This document shows, piece after piece, positions 20,386-29,401 of a stretch of 64,000 nt of DNA. The position numbers and the translations under genes were made by a program. The stretch comes from Janthinobacterium fluminis (lineage in GTDB: Bacteria; Pseudomonadota; Gammaproteobacteria; Burkholderiales; Burkholderiaceae_D). Each line of letters starts with the position of its first letter. Within the stretch, counting starts at the first letter, position 1. The DNA lies in assembly GCF_028595325.1 (NCBI RefSeq), contig NZ_JAQQXR010000014.1, positions 1 through 64,000 of the forward strand, given 5' to 3'. The notes beneath the pieces are model-generated. The model did no database searches. It was not told the DNA's origin and saw only the letters and a list, made by a program, of their open reading frames with translations.

Positions 20386-22443
20386 ATGCACGCTGAACGC
20401 CACCCTGTCCGATGGATATTGCCGCCGTTGCTGGCGCTGGCTTGCGCCGCGCTGCCCGCTGCGCCCGCGTTGGCCGCGGCGCCGGCCGATCCGCTCCACG
20501 CCTGGGTCGCCGGCGACGATACGGCCCGGCTGGAAAAGTGGGTCGATGGCCATCTGGCGGCGGCGCGGGTCAGCATCGCCAGGCTGCTGGCGGCGCGGGG
20601 GCCGCGTACCGTCGCCAATACGCTGCAACCCTACGACGAGGCGCAGAACCAGTTGAGTCTGGCCGGCAATCAAGCCTATCTGCTGTACTCGGTCGGGCGC
20701 AGCGCGGCGCTGCGCGACAAGGCGCAGGCGCTGAACCGGAAGGTGGCCAGCGCCAGCGCCGACCTGAATCTGAACCGCGGCGTCTACCAGGCGCTGGCGG
20801 CCGTGGCGGCGCCGGCCGGCGACGCGGCGACGCGGCGCTATCTGGAGCGCACGCTGCTGGTGTACCGGCTGGCCGGCGTCGACCAGGACGAGGCCACGCG
20901 CGCGCGCCTGCACGCGCTGCAGGACAAGATCACGGCGCTGTCGCTGACCTTCGGCCGCAACGTGCAGGACGGCACGCTGAAGGTGAGCGCGACGCGCGCC
21001 GAACTGGACGGCTTGCCGGACGATTACATCGCCCGCCACCAGCCGGACGCGGACGGCATGTACACGTTGACGACGGACGAGCCGGACACGGGGCCGGTGT
21101 TCGATTTCGCCCATAGCGCCGAGCTGCGCCGGCGCATGTACCTGGCCTATACGACGCGCGCCTATCCGGCCAACCGGGCGGTGCTGCTGGAGTTGCTGGC
21201 GGCGCGCCAGGAGCTGGCCGGCATCCTCGGCTTCGCCAACTATGCCGACTACGCGACGGCCGACCAGATGATGGGCAACGCCGCCAATGTGCGCAAGCTG
21301 TTCGAGGAGGTGGAACAGGCGTCGCGCGAGGCCCGGCAGCGGGAGTACGCGCAGTTGCTGGCCTTCGCCCAGCGCCGCGAGCCGACGCTGACGGCGATCG
21401 CCCAGTCCGACGCCAATTACTGGGTCGAGCAGTACCGGCGCGAGCGCTACGCTTTCGACGCCCAGTCGGTGCGGCCGTATTTCGCCTATGAGCGGGTGGA
21501 GGCCGGCATTCTCGACGCCGCCGCGAAAATTTTCCGCGTCCGCTTCCAGGCCGTCAAGGATGCCCGCGTGTGGCATCCCTCGGTGACGGTGTTCGACGTG
21601 TTCGACGGCGCGCGCAAGGTCGGCCGCGTCTATCTGGACATGCACCCGCGCGAGGGCAAGGACAAGTGGTTTTCCAGCTCGCCGGTGGTGCCCGGCATCC
21701 GCGGCCGGCAAGTGCCCGAGGGTATGCTGGTGTGTAATTTTTCCGGCGGCACGCCCGGCGACCCCGGCCTGATGCGCTACAACGAGGTGCTCACCTATTT
21801 CCACGAGTTCGGCCATTTGCTGCACCACATCCTGGGCAGCCAGAACCGCTGGTCCGGCCAGGGCGGCTTCAATGTCGAGGGCGATTTCGTCGAGGCGCCG
21901 TCGCAGATGCTGGAAGAGTTTTTCCGCAGCCACAAGGTGCTGGCGCCGTTCGCCCGCCACTACCAGAGCGGCGCCGTGCTGCCGGCCGAGACGATGGCGC
22001 GCATGAACGCGGCCAACGCCTTCGGCCGCGGCAACTGGGCGCAGCGGCAGTTGCTGTACGCCAGCCTGTCGCTGCACCTGCATGACAGGCCGGTGGCGGA
22101 AGTCGATCCGGACGCGCTGCTGCGCGCCTCCGCCACCCGCTATAGCCCGTACACCTTTGTCGAGGGCAACCGCCTGTATGCGAACTTCACCCATTTGACG
22201 GGTTATTCGTCGAATTACTACACCTATGTGCTGGACAAGGTGATCGCGATCGACTTCGCCAGCCGCTTCGACCGCGCCGATCCGCTGGCCGGCCCGGCCG
22301 CCGCGCAGTACCGCAAGGCCGTCATCGATCCCGGCGCCAGCAAGCCGGCCGCGCAACTGGTGCGCGACTTCCTCGGCCGGCCGCAGAATATGGATGCGTT
22401 CAAGGCTTGGTTGGGCGAGCAGTTCCAGGAGGCGGCGCGGTAG
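20386..22443 (+). CDS. M3 family zinc metallopeptidase (oligopeptidase), exported
   Basis: A 685-residue metallopeptidase of the thimet/oligopeptidase A family. The zinc motif HEFGHLLHH is at about residue 473, within the typical YFHEFGH context, and the sequence is collinear with the family (YTFVEGNRLYANFTHLTGYSS near the C-terminus). Unlike cytoplasmic PrlC it starts with a hydrophobic export signal (LALACAALPAAPALAAAP), suggesting periplasmic peptide breakdown. It is transcribed alone. Confidence 0.88.
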   Translation: MHAERHPVRWILPPLLALACAALPAAPALAAAPADPLHAWVAGDDTARLEKWVDGHLAAARVSIARLLAARGPRTVANTLQPYDEAQNQLSLAGNQAYLLYSVGRSAALRDKAQALNRKVASASADLNLNRGVYQALAAVAAPAGDAATRRYLERTLLVYRLAGVDQDEATRARLHALQDKITALSLTFGRNVQDGTLKVSATRAELDGLPDDYIARHQPDADGMYTLTTDEPDTGPVFDFAHSAELRRRMYLAYTTRAYPANRAVLLELLAARQELAGILGFANYADYATADQMMGNAANVRKLFEEVEQASREARQREYAQLLAFAQRREPTLTAIAQSDANYWVEQYRRERYAFDAQSVRPYFAYERVEAGILDAAAKIFRVRFQAVKDARVWHPSVTVFDVFDGARKVGRVYLDMHPREGKDKWFSSSPVVPGIRGRQVPEGMLVCNFSGGTPGDPGLMRYNEVLTYFHEFGHLLHHILGSQNRWSGQGGFNVEGDFVEAPSQMLEEFFRSHKVLAPFARHYQSGAVLPAETMARMNAANAFGRGNWAQRQLLYASLSLHLHDRPVAEVDPDALLRASATRYSPYTFVEGNRLYANFTHLTGYSSNYYTYVLDKVIAIDFASRFDRADPLAGPAAAQYRKAVIDPGASKPAAQLVRDFLGRPQNMDAFKAWLGEQFQEAAR

Positions 22444-22479
22444 GCGTCCGCCCGGCCCGGGCGGCTGCGATGCCGCGCG

Positions 22480-23124
22480 TCAGGCTTTGCGGCGGCGCGC
22501 CAGGAAGCCCAGCACGCCCAGGCCGCCCAGCAGCATGCCGTAGGTGCCCGGCTCAGGCACGGCCGACACCGACAGGTGCAGATCGTTGACGGTGCCCCAG
22601 ACGCCCGTTTGCGTTTCAGCCTTGAACGACACTTGCTTGAAGGCGTCGGTCGAGACGAAGCCGAGGAAGCTGCCGGTGGTCGGCAGGGTCAGCTTGTAGG
22701 TGACGACGTTGCCCAGCACGTCGACGGCCGACAGCTCGATGGCCTCGCTGTCCGTGTAGTTGCCGAACACGTTGGAGCCGAAGAAGAAGCCGCCGACCCC
22801 GCGCACCCCCTCGGAAAAGCCGGTCAGCGTAATGTTGTCGTGGCGGTTGTTGCCGGCCAGCCAATGGTCGCTGCCTTCGCCGGCGCCGTACAGATAGCGC
22901 GACTTGAAGGCGATTTGCGCTTCATAGCTGTAGGCGCCGGCCTGGCGCCGCAGCGGCGCGTCGATCAGGTTGATCGGCAGGTCGTCGTAGTTGTCGACGC
23001 CGGTGTTGCCGACGGCGGCCAGATAGGCGCCCTGGTCGGTGTAGATGAGGATGTCGGCTTGCGCCGCACTGGTAGCCAACAGCAACACAGCAAGGGTCAG
23101 GGACTTCATAGGCAGGGAAGACAT
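22480..23124 (-). CDS. PEP-CTERM sorting-domain protein
   Basis: A 214-residue exported protein with an N-terminal signal peptide (LAVLLLATSAAQA) and a C-terminal PEP-CTERM tail: VPEPGTYGM, a hydrophobic helix, then ARRRKA. Such proteins are cut and anchored by an exosortase and often form surface material in exopolysaccharide-producing bacteria. The mature domain is not recognised. The start at 23124 is chosen over 23109 for its AAAGGAG site, although the spacing is somewhat long. Confidence 0.85.
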   Translation of the reverse strand: MSSLPMKSLTLAVLLLATSAAQADILIYTDQGAYLAAVGNTGVDNYDDLPINLIDAPLRRQAGAYSYEAQIAFKSRYLYGAGEGSDHWLAGNNRHDNITLTGFSEGVRGVGGFFFGSNVFGNYTDSEAIELSAVDVLGNVVTYKLTLPTTGSFLGFVSTDAFKQVSFKAETQTGVWGTVNDLHLSVSAVPEPGTYGMLLGGLGVLGFLARRRKA

Positions 23125-23335
23125 ATGCAAGATCAACTCCTTTAAGCGTGGATTGGACAGGCAAAGTTGTTTTAATTAATAAATTATTAAAACAATTAGA
23201 ATGTACTGCCGGGCGAAAGGGGATGCAATAAATATATTATTATTTGCTAATGACTTGCGTGCCGGGCCGGTGCCGGCGAAGGGGGAGGTGTGCGGGGGAC
23301 GGGCAGGGCGCCCGCCCCCGGATCAGGCGGGGAGA

Positions 23336-24034
23336 TTACTCGGCGGCCGGCTCGGCGCCGCAGCATTTCTTGAACTTCTTGCCGCTGCCGCAAGGGCAGT
23401 CGTCGTTGCGGCCCACTTTCGGCTCTTCGCGCTTGAGCGTCTGCACGGCCGATTTGCGGCGCGGCACCCAGAAGCGGTAGATGTCGGGCAGGTTCGCTTC
23501 CAGTTCGACGGCCAGCTTGTGCGCCTTGACGGGATCGTCGACCAGTTGCAGCTCGTCTTCCTCGATCTCGTCGGCGCCCAGCAGATAGATCGGCTGCATC
23601 AGCGGCGCCACTTCGGAGTCCCAGATTTCGTCCCACGAGCCGGCGCGCAACTCCATGCCTTCCCAGAAGCCCCAGCACCAGGCTTCGGCGTCGATCAGGG
23701 TCTGGCCTTCGTGCTCGTGCTCGACGAAGAGGGGCTCGAATTCCTTCGGCGCCACTTCAAACGTCACCAGCACCTCGTTCATGAAGCGCATGATCAGGTT
23801 GACGATGCGCTCCTCTTCCTTGGCGTTCTTGAATTTCGGCGCGGCCTTGCCATCCTCGCCCCACACGCGCGGCAACCACTCGGCCGGCATGATGGTTTCC
23901 GGGCCGATCGCGATGGCGCTCAGGTAGCCGTGCAGGATGTCCATCGTCATCGCGTCTTCGGAGCTACGCTCGGACAACAGGAATTGGTCTAGTTCGTCGA
24001 ATTCTTTTTCGGATAGGGGCTGGTCGAGTTGCAT
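23336..24034 (-). CDS. UPF0149/YecA-family protein with SEC-C zinc motif
   Basis: A 232-residue cytoplasmic protein: an UPF0149 domain ([17 protein letters not shown], then [10 protein letters not shown]) followed by a C-terminal SEC-C motif ([19 protein letters not shown]) like that which binds zinc and SecB/ribosome in SecA. Function is unclear; a role near translation or secretion is suggested by relatives. It is divergent from srkA with about 100 bp between starts. Confidence 0.85.
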   Translation of the reverse strand: MQLDQPLSEKEFDELDQFLLSERSSEDAMTMDILHGYLSAIAIGPETIMPAEWLPRVWGEDGKAAPKFKNAKEEERIVNLIMRFMNEVLVTFEVAPKEFEPLFVEHEHEGQTLIDAEAWCWGFWEGMELRAGSWDEIWDSEVAPLMQPIYLLGADEIEEDELQLVDDPVKAHKLAVELEANLPDIYRFWVPRRKSAVQTLKREEPKVGRNDDCPCGSGKKFKKCCGAEPAAE

Positions 24035-24134
24035 GGCGGTTCTTTCAGAGAGGAAGCCGACAGTATACGCGCTGTCACCGGCTTTCGCTCGGGAGTTTGC
24101 TCGCGCCGGCGCGCCGGGCCGTACAATGGCGCTT

Positions 24135-25148
24135 ATGCACACCCAAAACCAGCCGCCCGGCGACGCCGCAGTCGCCCACCCCTTTTCCGAACTGAGCCCG
24201 GACTGCGTGCTCGACGCGCTCGACAGCGTCGGCCTGCGCGGCGACGGCCGCCTGCTGGCGCTGAACAGCTATGAAAACCGGGTCTACCAGGTCGGCATCG
24301 AAGACGGCCAGCCGCTGGTGGCCAAGTTCTACCGGCCGGCGCGCTGGAGCGACGCCGCCATCCTCGAAGAGCACGCCTTCGTGGCCGAGCTGGTCGAGCG
24401 CGAAATCCCCGTCGTGCCGGCGCTGGCGCTGGACGGCAAGACCCTGCACACCTTCGGCGGCTTCCGCTTCGCCGTGTTCGCCCGCCACGGCGGCCGCGCG
24501 CCCGAGCTGGACGACCCGCTGACGCGCGAGTGGATAGGGCGCTTCATCGGCCGCATCCACGCCGTCGGCGCGCTGGCGACCTTCCGCGAGCGCCCGGCGC
24601 TGGACCCGGCCAGCTTCGGCGTCGAGCCGCGCGACTACCTGCTGGCGCACAATTTCATCCCGCCCGAGCTGCTGGCCGCCTATACCAGCGTGGTGCAGCA
24701 GGCGCTCGACGGCGTGCGCCGCTGCTACGAGCGGGCCGGCCAGCTGGACCTGCTGCGCCTGCACGGCGATTGCCACGGCGGCAATGTGCTGTGGACCGAC
24801 GCCGGGCCGCACTTCGTCGACTTCGACGACAGCCGCACGGGGCCGGCCGTGCAAGACCTGTGGATGATGCTGTCGGGCGAGCGCGCCGACATGGTGCGCC
24901 AGATGGGCGACATCCTGGCTGGCTACGAGGACTTCTGCGACTTCGAGCCGCGCCAGTTGTACCTCGTCGAGGCGCTGCGCACCTTGCGCCTGATCCACTA
25001 CTCGGCGTGGCTGGCGCGGCGCTGGGACGATCCCGCCTTCCCCGTCGCCTTCCCGTGGTTTAACACCCAGCGCTACTGGCAGGACCGCATCCTCGAACTG
25101 CGCGAGCAGGTGGCGCTGATGGACGAGCCGCCCTTGTGGCCAGTGTAA
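24135..25148 (+). CDS. srkA: Stress-response serine/threonine kinase SrkA (YihE/RdoA)
   Basis: A 337-residue aminoglycoside-phosphotransferase-fold kinase. It has the ATP-site segment [11 protein letters not shown], the catalytic loop [12 protein letters not shown], and the metal-binding [10 protein letters not shown]. SrkA phosphorylates proteins in the cytoplasm and counters stress-induced death in E. coli. ATG 24126 (three codons earlier) is an alternative start; TACAAT just before it could be a -10 box. It is divergent from the UPF0149 gene. Confidence 0.85.
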   Translation: MHTQNQPPGDAAVAHPFSELSPDCVLDALDSVGLRGDGRLLALNSYENRVYQVGIEDGQPLVAKFYRPARWSDAAILEEHAFVAELVEREIPVVPALALDGKTLHTFGGFRFAVFARHGGRAPELDDPLTREWIGRFIGRIHAVGALATFRERPALDPASFGVEPRDYLLAHNFIPPELLAAYTSVVQQALDGVRRCYERAGQLDLLRLHGDCHGGNVLWTDAGPHFVDFDDSRTGPAVQDLWMMLSGERADMVRQMGDILAGYEDFCDFEPRQLYLVEALRTLRLIHYSAWLARRWDDPAFPVAFPWFNTQRYWQDRILELREQVALMDEPPLWPV

Positions 25149-25172
25149 GTCGTTTTTCGTATTGAAAACGCC

Positions 25173-25197
25173 CGGTGATACGCGCCCCGTATCACCG
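25173..25197. other. Intergenic stem-loop after srkA
   Basis: GGTGATACG (25174-25182) and CGTATCACC (25188-25196) are perfect inverses with a 5-nt loop. There is no U-tract on either side, so it is not a standard terminator. It lies 26 bp past the srkA stop. Confidence 0.4.
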
Positions 25198-25341
25198 CGG
25201 CGGCCCCGTCGCCCCGCAAAGGGGGGAAAAGGACGGTAAATCCCCCTCTGCTTGCCGCTCGGTTTGTTGCCTCTCGCCCACATAATGGGTACTAAGAAAT
25301 TCCGGTCGCACAACGGAACACACCAAACAAGCGAGAAACTT

Positions 25342-27720
25342 ATGCAAGCACAACTGGCCACCCCCTCCACCGCCTACACGTCCGCCGACGAGCCGGACGA
25401 CATGCCGGTCGACGCCATGCCAGAGCTGCACGAGCCCGACCTTGCCGCCGGCGCCCCCGTGCCGGGCCGCGCGCAAATGGAAATGAAGGCGATCCATGAA
25501 GCGATCGCCCGCGTCGAGGCGGAGGCGAAAGCGACCTGCGCGGCGGAAAGCCGGGCCATGGCCGAAGCGCGCGTGCGCCTGCTGGCCGAAGACCGCGCCG
25601 CCATCGACAGCGCCGCCGCCGCCGCCGCCCAGCAAAACGCCCAGGCCGCCGAAGACGCCATCGCCGCCAACCGCGACCGCCTGGAAACCATGCGCGCCGC
25701 CGCCCAGGCCAGCGTGGCCCGCCTCGAAGCGGTGAAACAGGAAACGGCCGAACTGCGCGCCCGCGTCGAATCGGACACGCAAATCCGCCTGGCCGCCGAA
25801 CAGCGCGCCAAGGCCGAACAGGAAAACCGTAAGCGCGCCAGCGAGCAGATCGCCGCCGAATCCGAGCTGGCCGAGCAGGCCAGCCGCGCCGCCGAAGAAC
25901 TGCAGCAGCAGACCGAGCAAACCCGTCTGCAGGCCGTCGAGCGGGTCGCCGCCGTCCAGGCCGCGAAAGAGGAAATGGTCGGCATCGCCTCGGCCGACGC
26001 CCGCCTGGCCGTGCTGGCCCGCGAGCGCGAGCGCCACGCCTACGGCGCGCGCCAGACGGCGCAGATGCTGGCGGAGGCGGAAAACGAGGCGCTCGACCTG
26101 ACCATGCAGCGCGAACGGGCCGACCAGATCGCCCTCGAATCGGCCTTCAACCGCGCCGCCGCCGAAGTGCGCGCGCTGGAAGAGGCGCGCGCCCTGGCCC
26201 ACCTGGAGCAGGAGCGCGAAGCCATCGCCCTGGCCCAGGCCGAATCGGAACGCCACGCCGCGCAATCGCTGCGCCTGCGCCTGCAAACGGAAAAAGAAGT
26301 GCGCGACGCGGCCATCCACCGCGAACGCCTGGAAATGGTCGCCGCCGCCAGCGCCGAAGCGCGCCGCGACGCCGACCTGCGCATCCTCGCCGCCACCGAG
26401 GCGCGTATCGAAGTGGACCGCCAGCTGCGCGCCGTCGCGCTGGCCCGCATCGAAGCGGAACAGGAAGCGGAAATCCAGGGCCACGCCAAGGTCGAGGCGG
26501 AAGCGGCCGCGATGGAACAGGCGCGCCAACTGCAGGCGGCCGAAGCGGCCGCGGCGAGCGCCGCCGCGCAACAACTGGAAGAGCAGCAGCGCGCGACGGA
26601 ATTGGCGCAACAACGCGAAAACCTGGCGCGCGCCGCCGTCGAACTGGCGGCCAAGCAGAACGCGGCCGAACAGGCCGAAGTCGAGACGATGGCCGCGCAG
26701 GTCGCGGCGCACAGCGCGAACGCGGCGCTGGCCCAACAAAAAGCCGACGAGGCGGCATGCCTGCTGAGCGCCGAGCGCGAGCGCAGCGCCGCCGAACAAC
26801 TGGCGCTGGCCAGCCTGAAAGAGCGGCTCGACGCCGAACAAGTGGCGGCCGCCGCGGCCCAGGCGCGCATCCAGGCCGAACAGACCCAGGCGCAGGCGCT
26901 GCGCGAACAGCGCGAAGCCGAACAGCGCCTGCAGCAGGCGGCCGAACAGGCCGCTGCGGCGGCGCGCACGCTGGCCGAACAGGCCGCGTTCGAAGGCGAA
27001 CAAAAGGCCCTGGCGGCGCAGGCTGCGCAAGCCCAGGCGACGCTGGCCATCGAACTGGGCCAGGTGCACAGCGAGCGCGCCCGCGCCGAACAGGACAAAG
27101 CGCAGACGGCGGCGGCCCTGCTGGCGTCGGAACAAGCGCTGCTGGCATCGCAACAAGCCTTCGTCGCGGCCGAGCGGCAGACGCTGGCCATGAAAGAAGA
27201 ACAACTGCTGCAACAACGCCAGACCAGCGCCGCCGAAGAGCGCGCGCTGCAAGCGATCGCCGGCCAGCTCGAAGCGGAAAAGAACGCCGCCGCCGAAGCG
27301 AGCGCGCGGGCCCAGGTCGAAGAAGAAAAAGCGCAAGCGATGCGCCAGCGCGAACAAGCCGAACAGGAGGCGCACCAAGCCAGCGCGGAAAAATGCGCGG
27401 CGCAAAAAGCGTTGCTGGCCAGCGCACAGGAACACGCGGCGCTGCAACGCAAAGCGGCCGAGACGACGCGCGCCATGGCGGCGGCGAAACAACAACTGCT
27501 GGCGCTGGAAAGCCGCCGCCTGCGAGCCGAAGAACAGGCGCTGGCCGAACTGCAAGAAAAACTGCAAGCCGAGCAAGCGGCCGGCCAGCGCGTCGAACGG
27601 GGCGACATCAGCGCCGCGCGCGCCAAAGCCGAGCAAGCGCAATCCGAAGTCATCGCCCGCGAAATGATCGCGCGCCTGACCCAATCGAGCGAAACGGCCG
27701 GAGACTGGGAAAACCGCTAA
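25342..27720 (+). CDS. Large Ala/Glu/Gln-rich coiled-coil protein
   Basis: A 792-residue protein with no recognised domain. After a short acidic N-terminal segment (DEPDDMPVDAMPELHEPD), residues about 45-770 are almost entirely heptad-like Ala, Glu, Gln, Arg and Leu, with few Gly or Pro, predicting a very long continuous coiled coil. No signal peptide or membrane segment is visible. The ATG at 25342 follows GAGAAA. The complementary strand has an equally long open frame, a by-product of biased codon use. A structural, filament or spacer role is possible; function is unknown. Confidence 0.75.
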   Translation: MQAQLATPSTAYTSADEPDDMPVDAMPELHEPDLAAGAPVPGRAQMEMKAIHEAIARVEAEAKATCAAESRAMAEARVRLLAEDRAAIDSAAAAAAQQNAQAAEDAIAANRDRLETMRAAAQASVARLEAVKQETAELRARVESDTQIRLAAEQRAKAEQENRKRASEQIAAESELAEQASRAAEELQQQTEQTRLQAVERVAAVQAAKEEMVGIASADARLAVLARERERHAYGARQTAQMLAEAENEALDLTMQRERADQIALESAFNRAAAEVRALEEARALAHLEQEREAIALAQAESERHAAQSLRLRLQTEKEVRDAAIHRERLEMVAAASAEARRDADLRILAATEARIEVDRQLRAVALARIEAEQEAEIQGHAKVEAEAAAMEQARQLQAAEAAAASAAAQQLEEQQRATELAQQRENLARAAVELAAKQNAAEQAEVETMAAQVAAHSANAALAQQKADEAACLLSAERERSAAEQLALASLKERLDAEQVAAAAAQARIQAEQTQAQALREQREAEQRLQQAAEQAAAAARTLAEQAAFEGEQKALAAQAAQAQATLAIELGQVHSERARAEQDKAQTAAALLASEQALLASQQAFVAAERQTLAMKEEQLLQQRQTSAAEERALQAIAGQLEAEKNAAAEASARAQVEEEKAQAMRQREQAEQEAHQASAEKCAAQKALLASAQEHAALQRKAAETTRAMAAAKQQLLALESRRLRAEEQALAELQEKLQAEQAAGQRVERGDISAARAKAEQAQSEVIAREMIARLTQSSETAGDWENR

Positions 27721-27771
27721 ATTGCGGCAAGCGCGCCAGCGGCGAAAAAAGGCCCCCAATAACGCCGACCA

Positions 27772-27802
27772 GGGGTCTGACCCGTTTTTAGGGTCAGACC
27801 CC
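27772..27802. repeat. Palindromic intergenic repeat, family C
   Basis: GGGGTCTGACCC (27772-27783) and GGGTCAGACCCC (27791-27802) form a perfect 12-bp inverted repeat around a GTTTTTA loop. It lies between the convergent coiled-coil and outer-membrane genes and may end transcription as well as being a REP-like element. It shares the GGGGTC/GACCCC ends with family A. Confidence 0.75.
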
Positions 27803-27836
27803 AGCTTTTAAAGTACGTGCACCCCGCCAACGCCTC

Positions 27837-28781
27837 CTAAAACGCCGCCCCCACCCCCAGCAGCAACACATCGGCATCATGGTGATAAGAGGTCACGACC
27901 CGGTTCCACGACAACTGCCCGACCCAGCGCCGATCAAAATGATAGCGGCCGACGATGGACACCAGCCCGGCCAGACGCTGGCGCTCGGCGGCGAGCACGG
28001 GCAAGTCATACGCCAGATACGGACCGGCGCCCATGCCCAGCTCGACATGCGTGCTCAGCGAACGTATCAGCCAAACCTGGCCGGCGACGCCGCTGCGGCG
28101 CGTGGCCGGCGCCGCCCCCTCCTTGAGCCAAGTCACAGTCCAATCGACATACGGCCCGGCGGCGCGGCGGTACTCAACACTGCTGGCGCGGGCGCGCTCC
28201 GAATTGAAACTATTGACGATAGTTTGCCCGCCCGACAGCGTCAGCGTATCGTCGCTGGACGGCCCATTCAAATGCAACTTATTCCCCGGCACGCCATCGA
28301 AACGAAAACCGGCGCCGACCAGCACCTGGGTGGTGGCATCCTTACCGCGCGGAACGACCCGGTTCGCCTGAACCTGCGCAAACCAATGATTGCCGAAATG
28401 CCAGTTGGCCTGGACGCTATACATGGGCGCCCAGCCGTGATCATTGCGATAGCCGGCGGCGGCCGTCCTGGCCGTATCGAAATAATAATAGGGACCGACG
28501 CCGACGCCGAACGACAGACCGCGCGGCCGCTGCATCGAGCGCAGCCATAACTGGCCGCTGACACCATCGCGGTGATGGTCGAGGGGATGGCCCTCGTTCA
28601 AATACGTGAGACTGAGCGCGGCGTAATCGCCGGCCGGATGCGCGTAACTGAGCGCGGCGGCGAAGCTGGACTCATCCTTATCGGGCACCTGCAACTGGCC
28701 GGCGAGCAGCGACACATTCTGGGCAAAAGAAGCGGTGGCGCACAACCACAGCGAAGCGGCGGCGAAGCGATGAAAGCGCAT
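27837..28781 (-). CDS. Outer-membrane beta-barrel-like protein with internal duplication
   Basis: A 314-residue exported protein (signal MRFHRFAAASLWLCATASFA). The mature part has alternating amphipathic strands ending in Phe, typical of outer-membrane barrels. Two halves are related: YLNEGHPLDHHRDGVSGQLW, then GVGVGPYYYFDT, NHWFAQVQANRVV and VLVGAGFRF in the first; WLKEGAAPATRRSGVAGQVW, then GMGAGPYLAYDL, RRWVGQLSWNRVV and LLGVGAAF in the second. Met at 28805 is an alternative start. Function is unknown. Confidence 0.7.
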   Translation of the reverse strand: MRFHRFAAASLWLCATASFAQNVSLLAGQLQVPDKDESSFAAALSYAHPAGDYAALSLTYLNEGHPLDHHRDGVSGQLWLRSMQRPRGLSFGVGVGPYYYFDTARTAAAGYRNDHGWAPMYSVQANWHFGNHWFAQVQANRVVPRGKDATTQVLVGAGFRFDGVPGNKLHLNGPSSDDTLTLSGGQTIVNSFNSERARASSVEYRRAAGPYVDWTVTWLKEGAAPATRRSGVAGQVWLIRSLSTHVELGMGAGPYLAYDLPVLAAERQRLAGLVSIVGRYHFDRRWVGQLSWNRVVTSYHHDADVLLLGVGAAF

Positions 28782-28866
28782 GCGGCGTGACAAACAAAGA
28801 GACATAAAAGGGCAGCATACCCGAATGGCGCCGCAGGCGGCGCGCCCTTTTTGTTGCTTCACCCCC

Positions 28867-28971
28867 TGGGGTCAGGTCTAGACATGGCGGTTTTCGGCTT
28901 AAAAACCACAATGCCCGGGCCGGAGCGTGTGGTTTTTCCGGCACAAACCGCCATGTCTAGACCTGACCCCA
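28867..28971. repeat. Palindromic intergenic repeat, family A, long-loop copy
   Basis: Arms of about 27 bp (from 28867 and ending 28971) carry the family A sequence. Inside is a second nested inverted pair, AAAAACCACA and TGTGGTTTTT (about 28900-28910 and 28928-28937). It lies between the barrel gene and the end of the Ter cluster. Confidence 0.85.
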
Positions 28972-29008
28972 AAGTTGTTCATGTCTAGACCTGACCCCAA
29001 AGTTGTTC
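28953..29008. repeat. 28-bp tandem direct repeat of a family A arm
   Basis: Two exact back-to-back copies (28953-28980 and 28981-29008) start ATGTCTAGACCTGACCCC and end AAAGTTGTTC. The first overlaps the right arm of the family A palindrome, so one arm was duplicated together with its 10-bp flank. Confidence 0.85.
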
Positions 29009-29013
29009 AGGGG

Positions 29014-29385
29014 TTATTGGACGGTTTGGACTTTTTCGGCGTAGTACTCGGTTTCGCCGAAGCAGGTGGTGGGCACGCCTTTGTGTTGGGCGTAGCTGAG
29101 CAGGACGCGTTTGCCCGTCGCGGCCATGAATTGTTTGGCCACGTCTTCGTCGCGCACGCTGAATTGGAATTTTTCCGGCACGGCCCCCGGCAGGGTCGTC
29201 AGCATGATTTCGCCTTCCCAGGTTTTGCAGACCCAGCCCCGTTTGGAAAATTTCTGCAGGTAGCCGGCCCGCTCGCCTTCGGAGTAGCTCAGGTGCAGCG
29301 TGATCCAGGCGTAGGCGAGGAAGAGCAGCACCGCAGCCACGACGGCGGCGATCAGGGCGAGCGTGATGCGTTTGCTTGTTATCAT
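29014..29385 (-). CDS. Conserved small single-pass membrane protein of the Ter cluster
   Basis: A 123-residue protein: an N-terminal membrane anchor (LALIAAVVAAVLLFLAYAW) then a soluble domain (KRGWVCKTWEGEIML, VRDEDVAKQF). The domain is a conserved hypothetical of proteobacteria with no known activity. It follows the TerA-type gene by 16 bp and ends the Ter operon; whether it functions with it is not clear, since relatives may occur elsewhere. Confidence 0.65.
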   Translation of the reverse strand: MITSKRITLALIAAVVAAVLLFLAYAWITLHLSYSEGERAGYLQKFSKRGWVCKTWEGEIMLTTLPGAVPEKFQFSVRDEDVAKQFMAATGKRVLLSYAQHKGVPTTCFGETEYYAEKVQTVQ

Positions 29386-29401
29386 GGTTTTCTATGTGGG
29401 C

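Noticed and set aside
19585-22356. A 923-codon minus-strand frame opposite the VOC and M3 peptidase genes
   Set aside because: The plus strand carries HEFGH and the VOC motifs; the minus product is compositionally a shadow.
25192-27759. An 855-codon minus-strand frame opposite the coiled-coil gene
   Set aside because: Its Phe/Gly/Leu/Arg-rich sequence is the complement of GAA/GCC/CAG-rich coding. The plus strand has a ribosome site and heptad pattern, although this choice rests on composition rather than homology.
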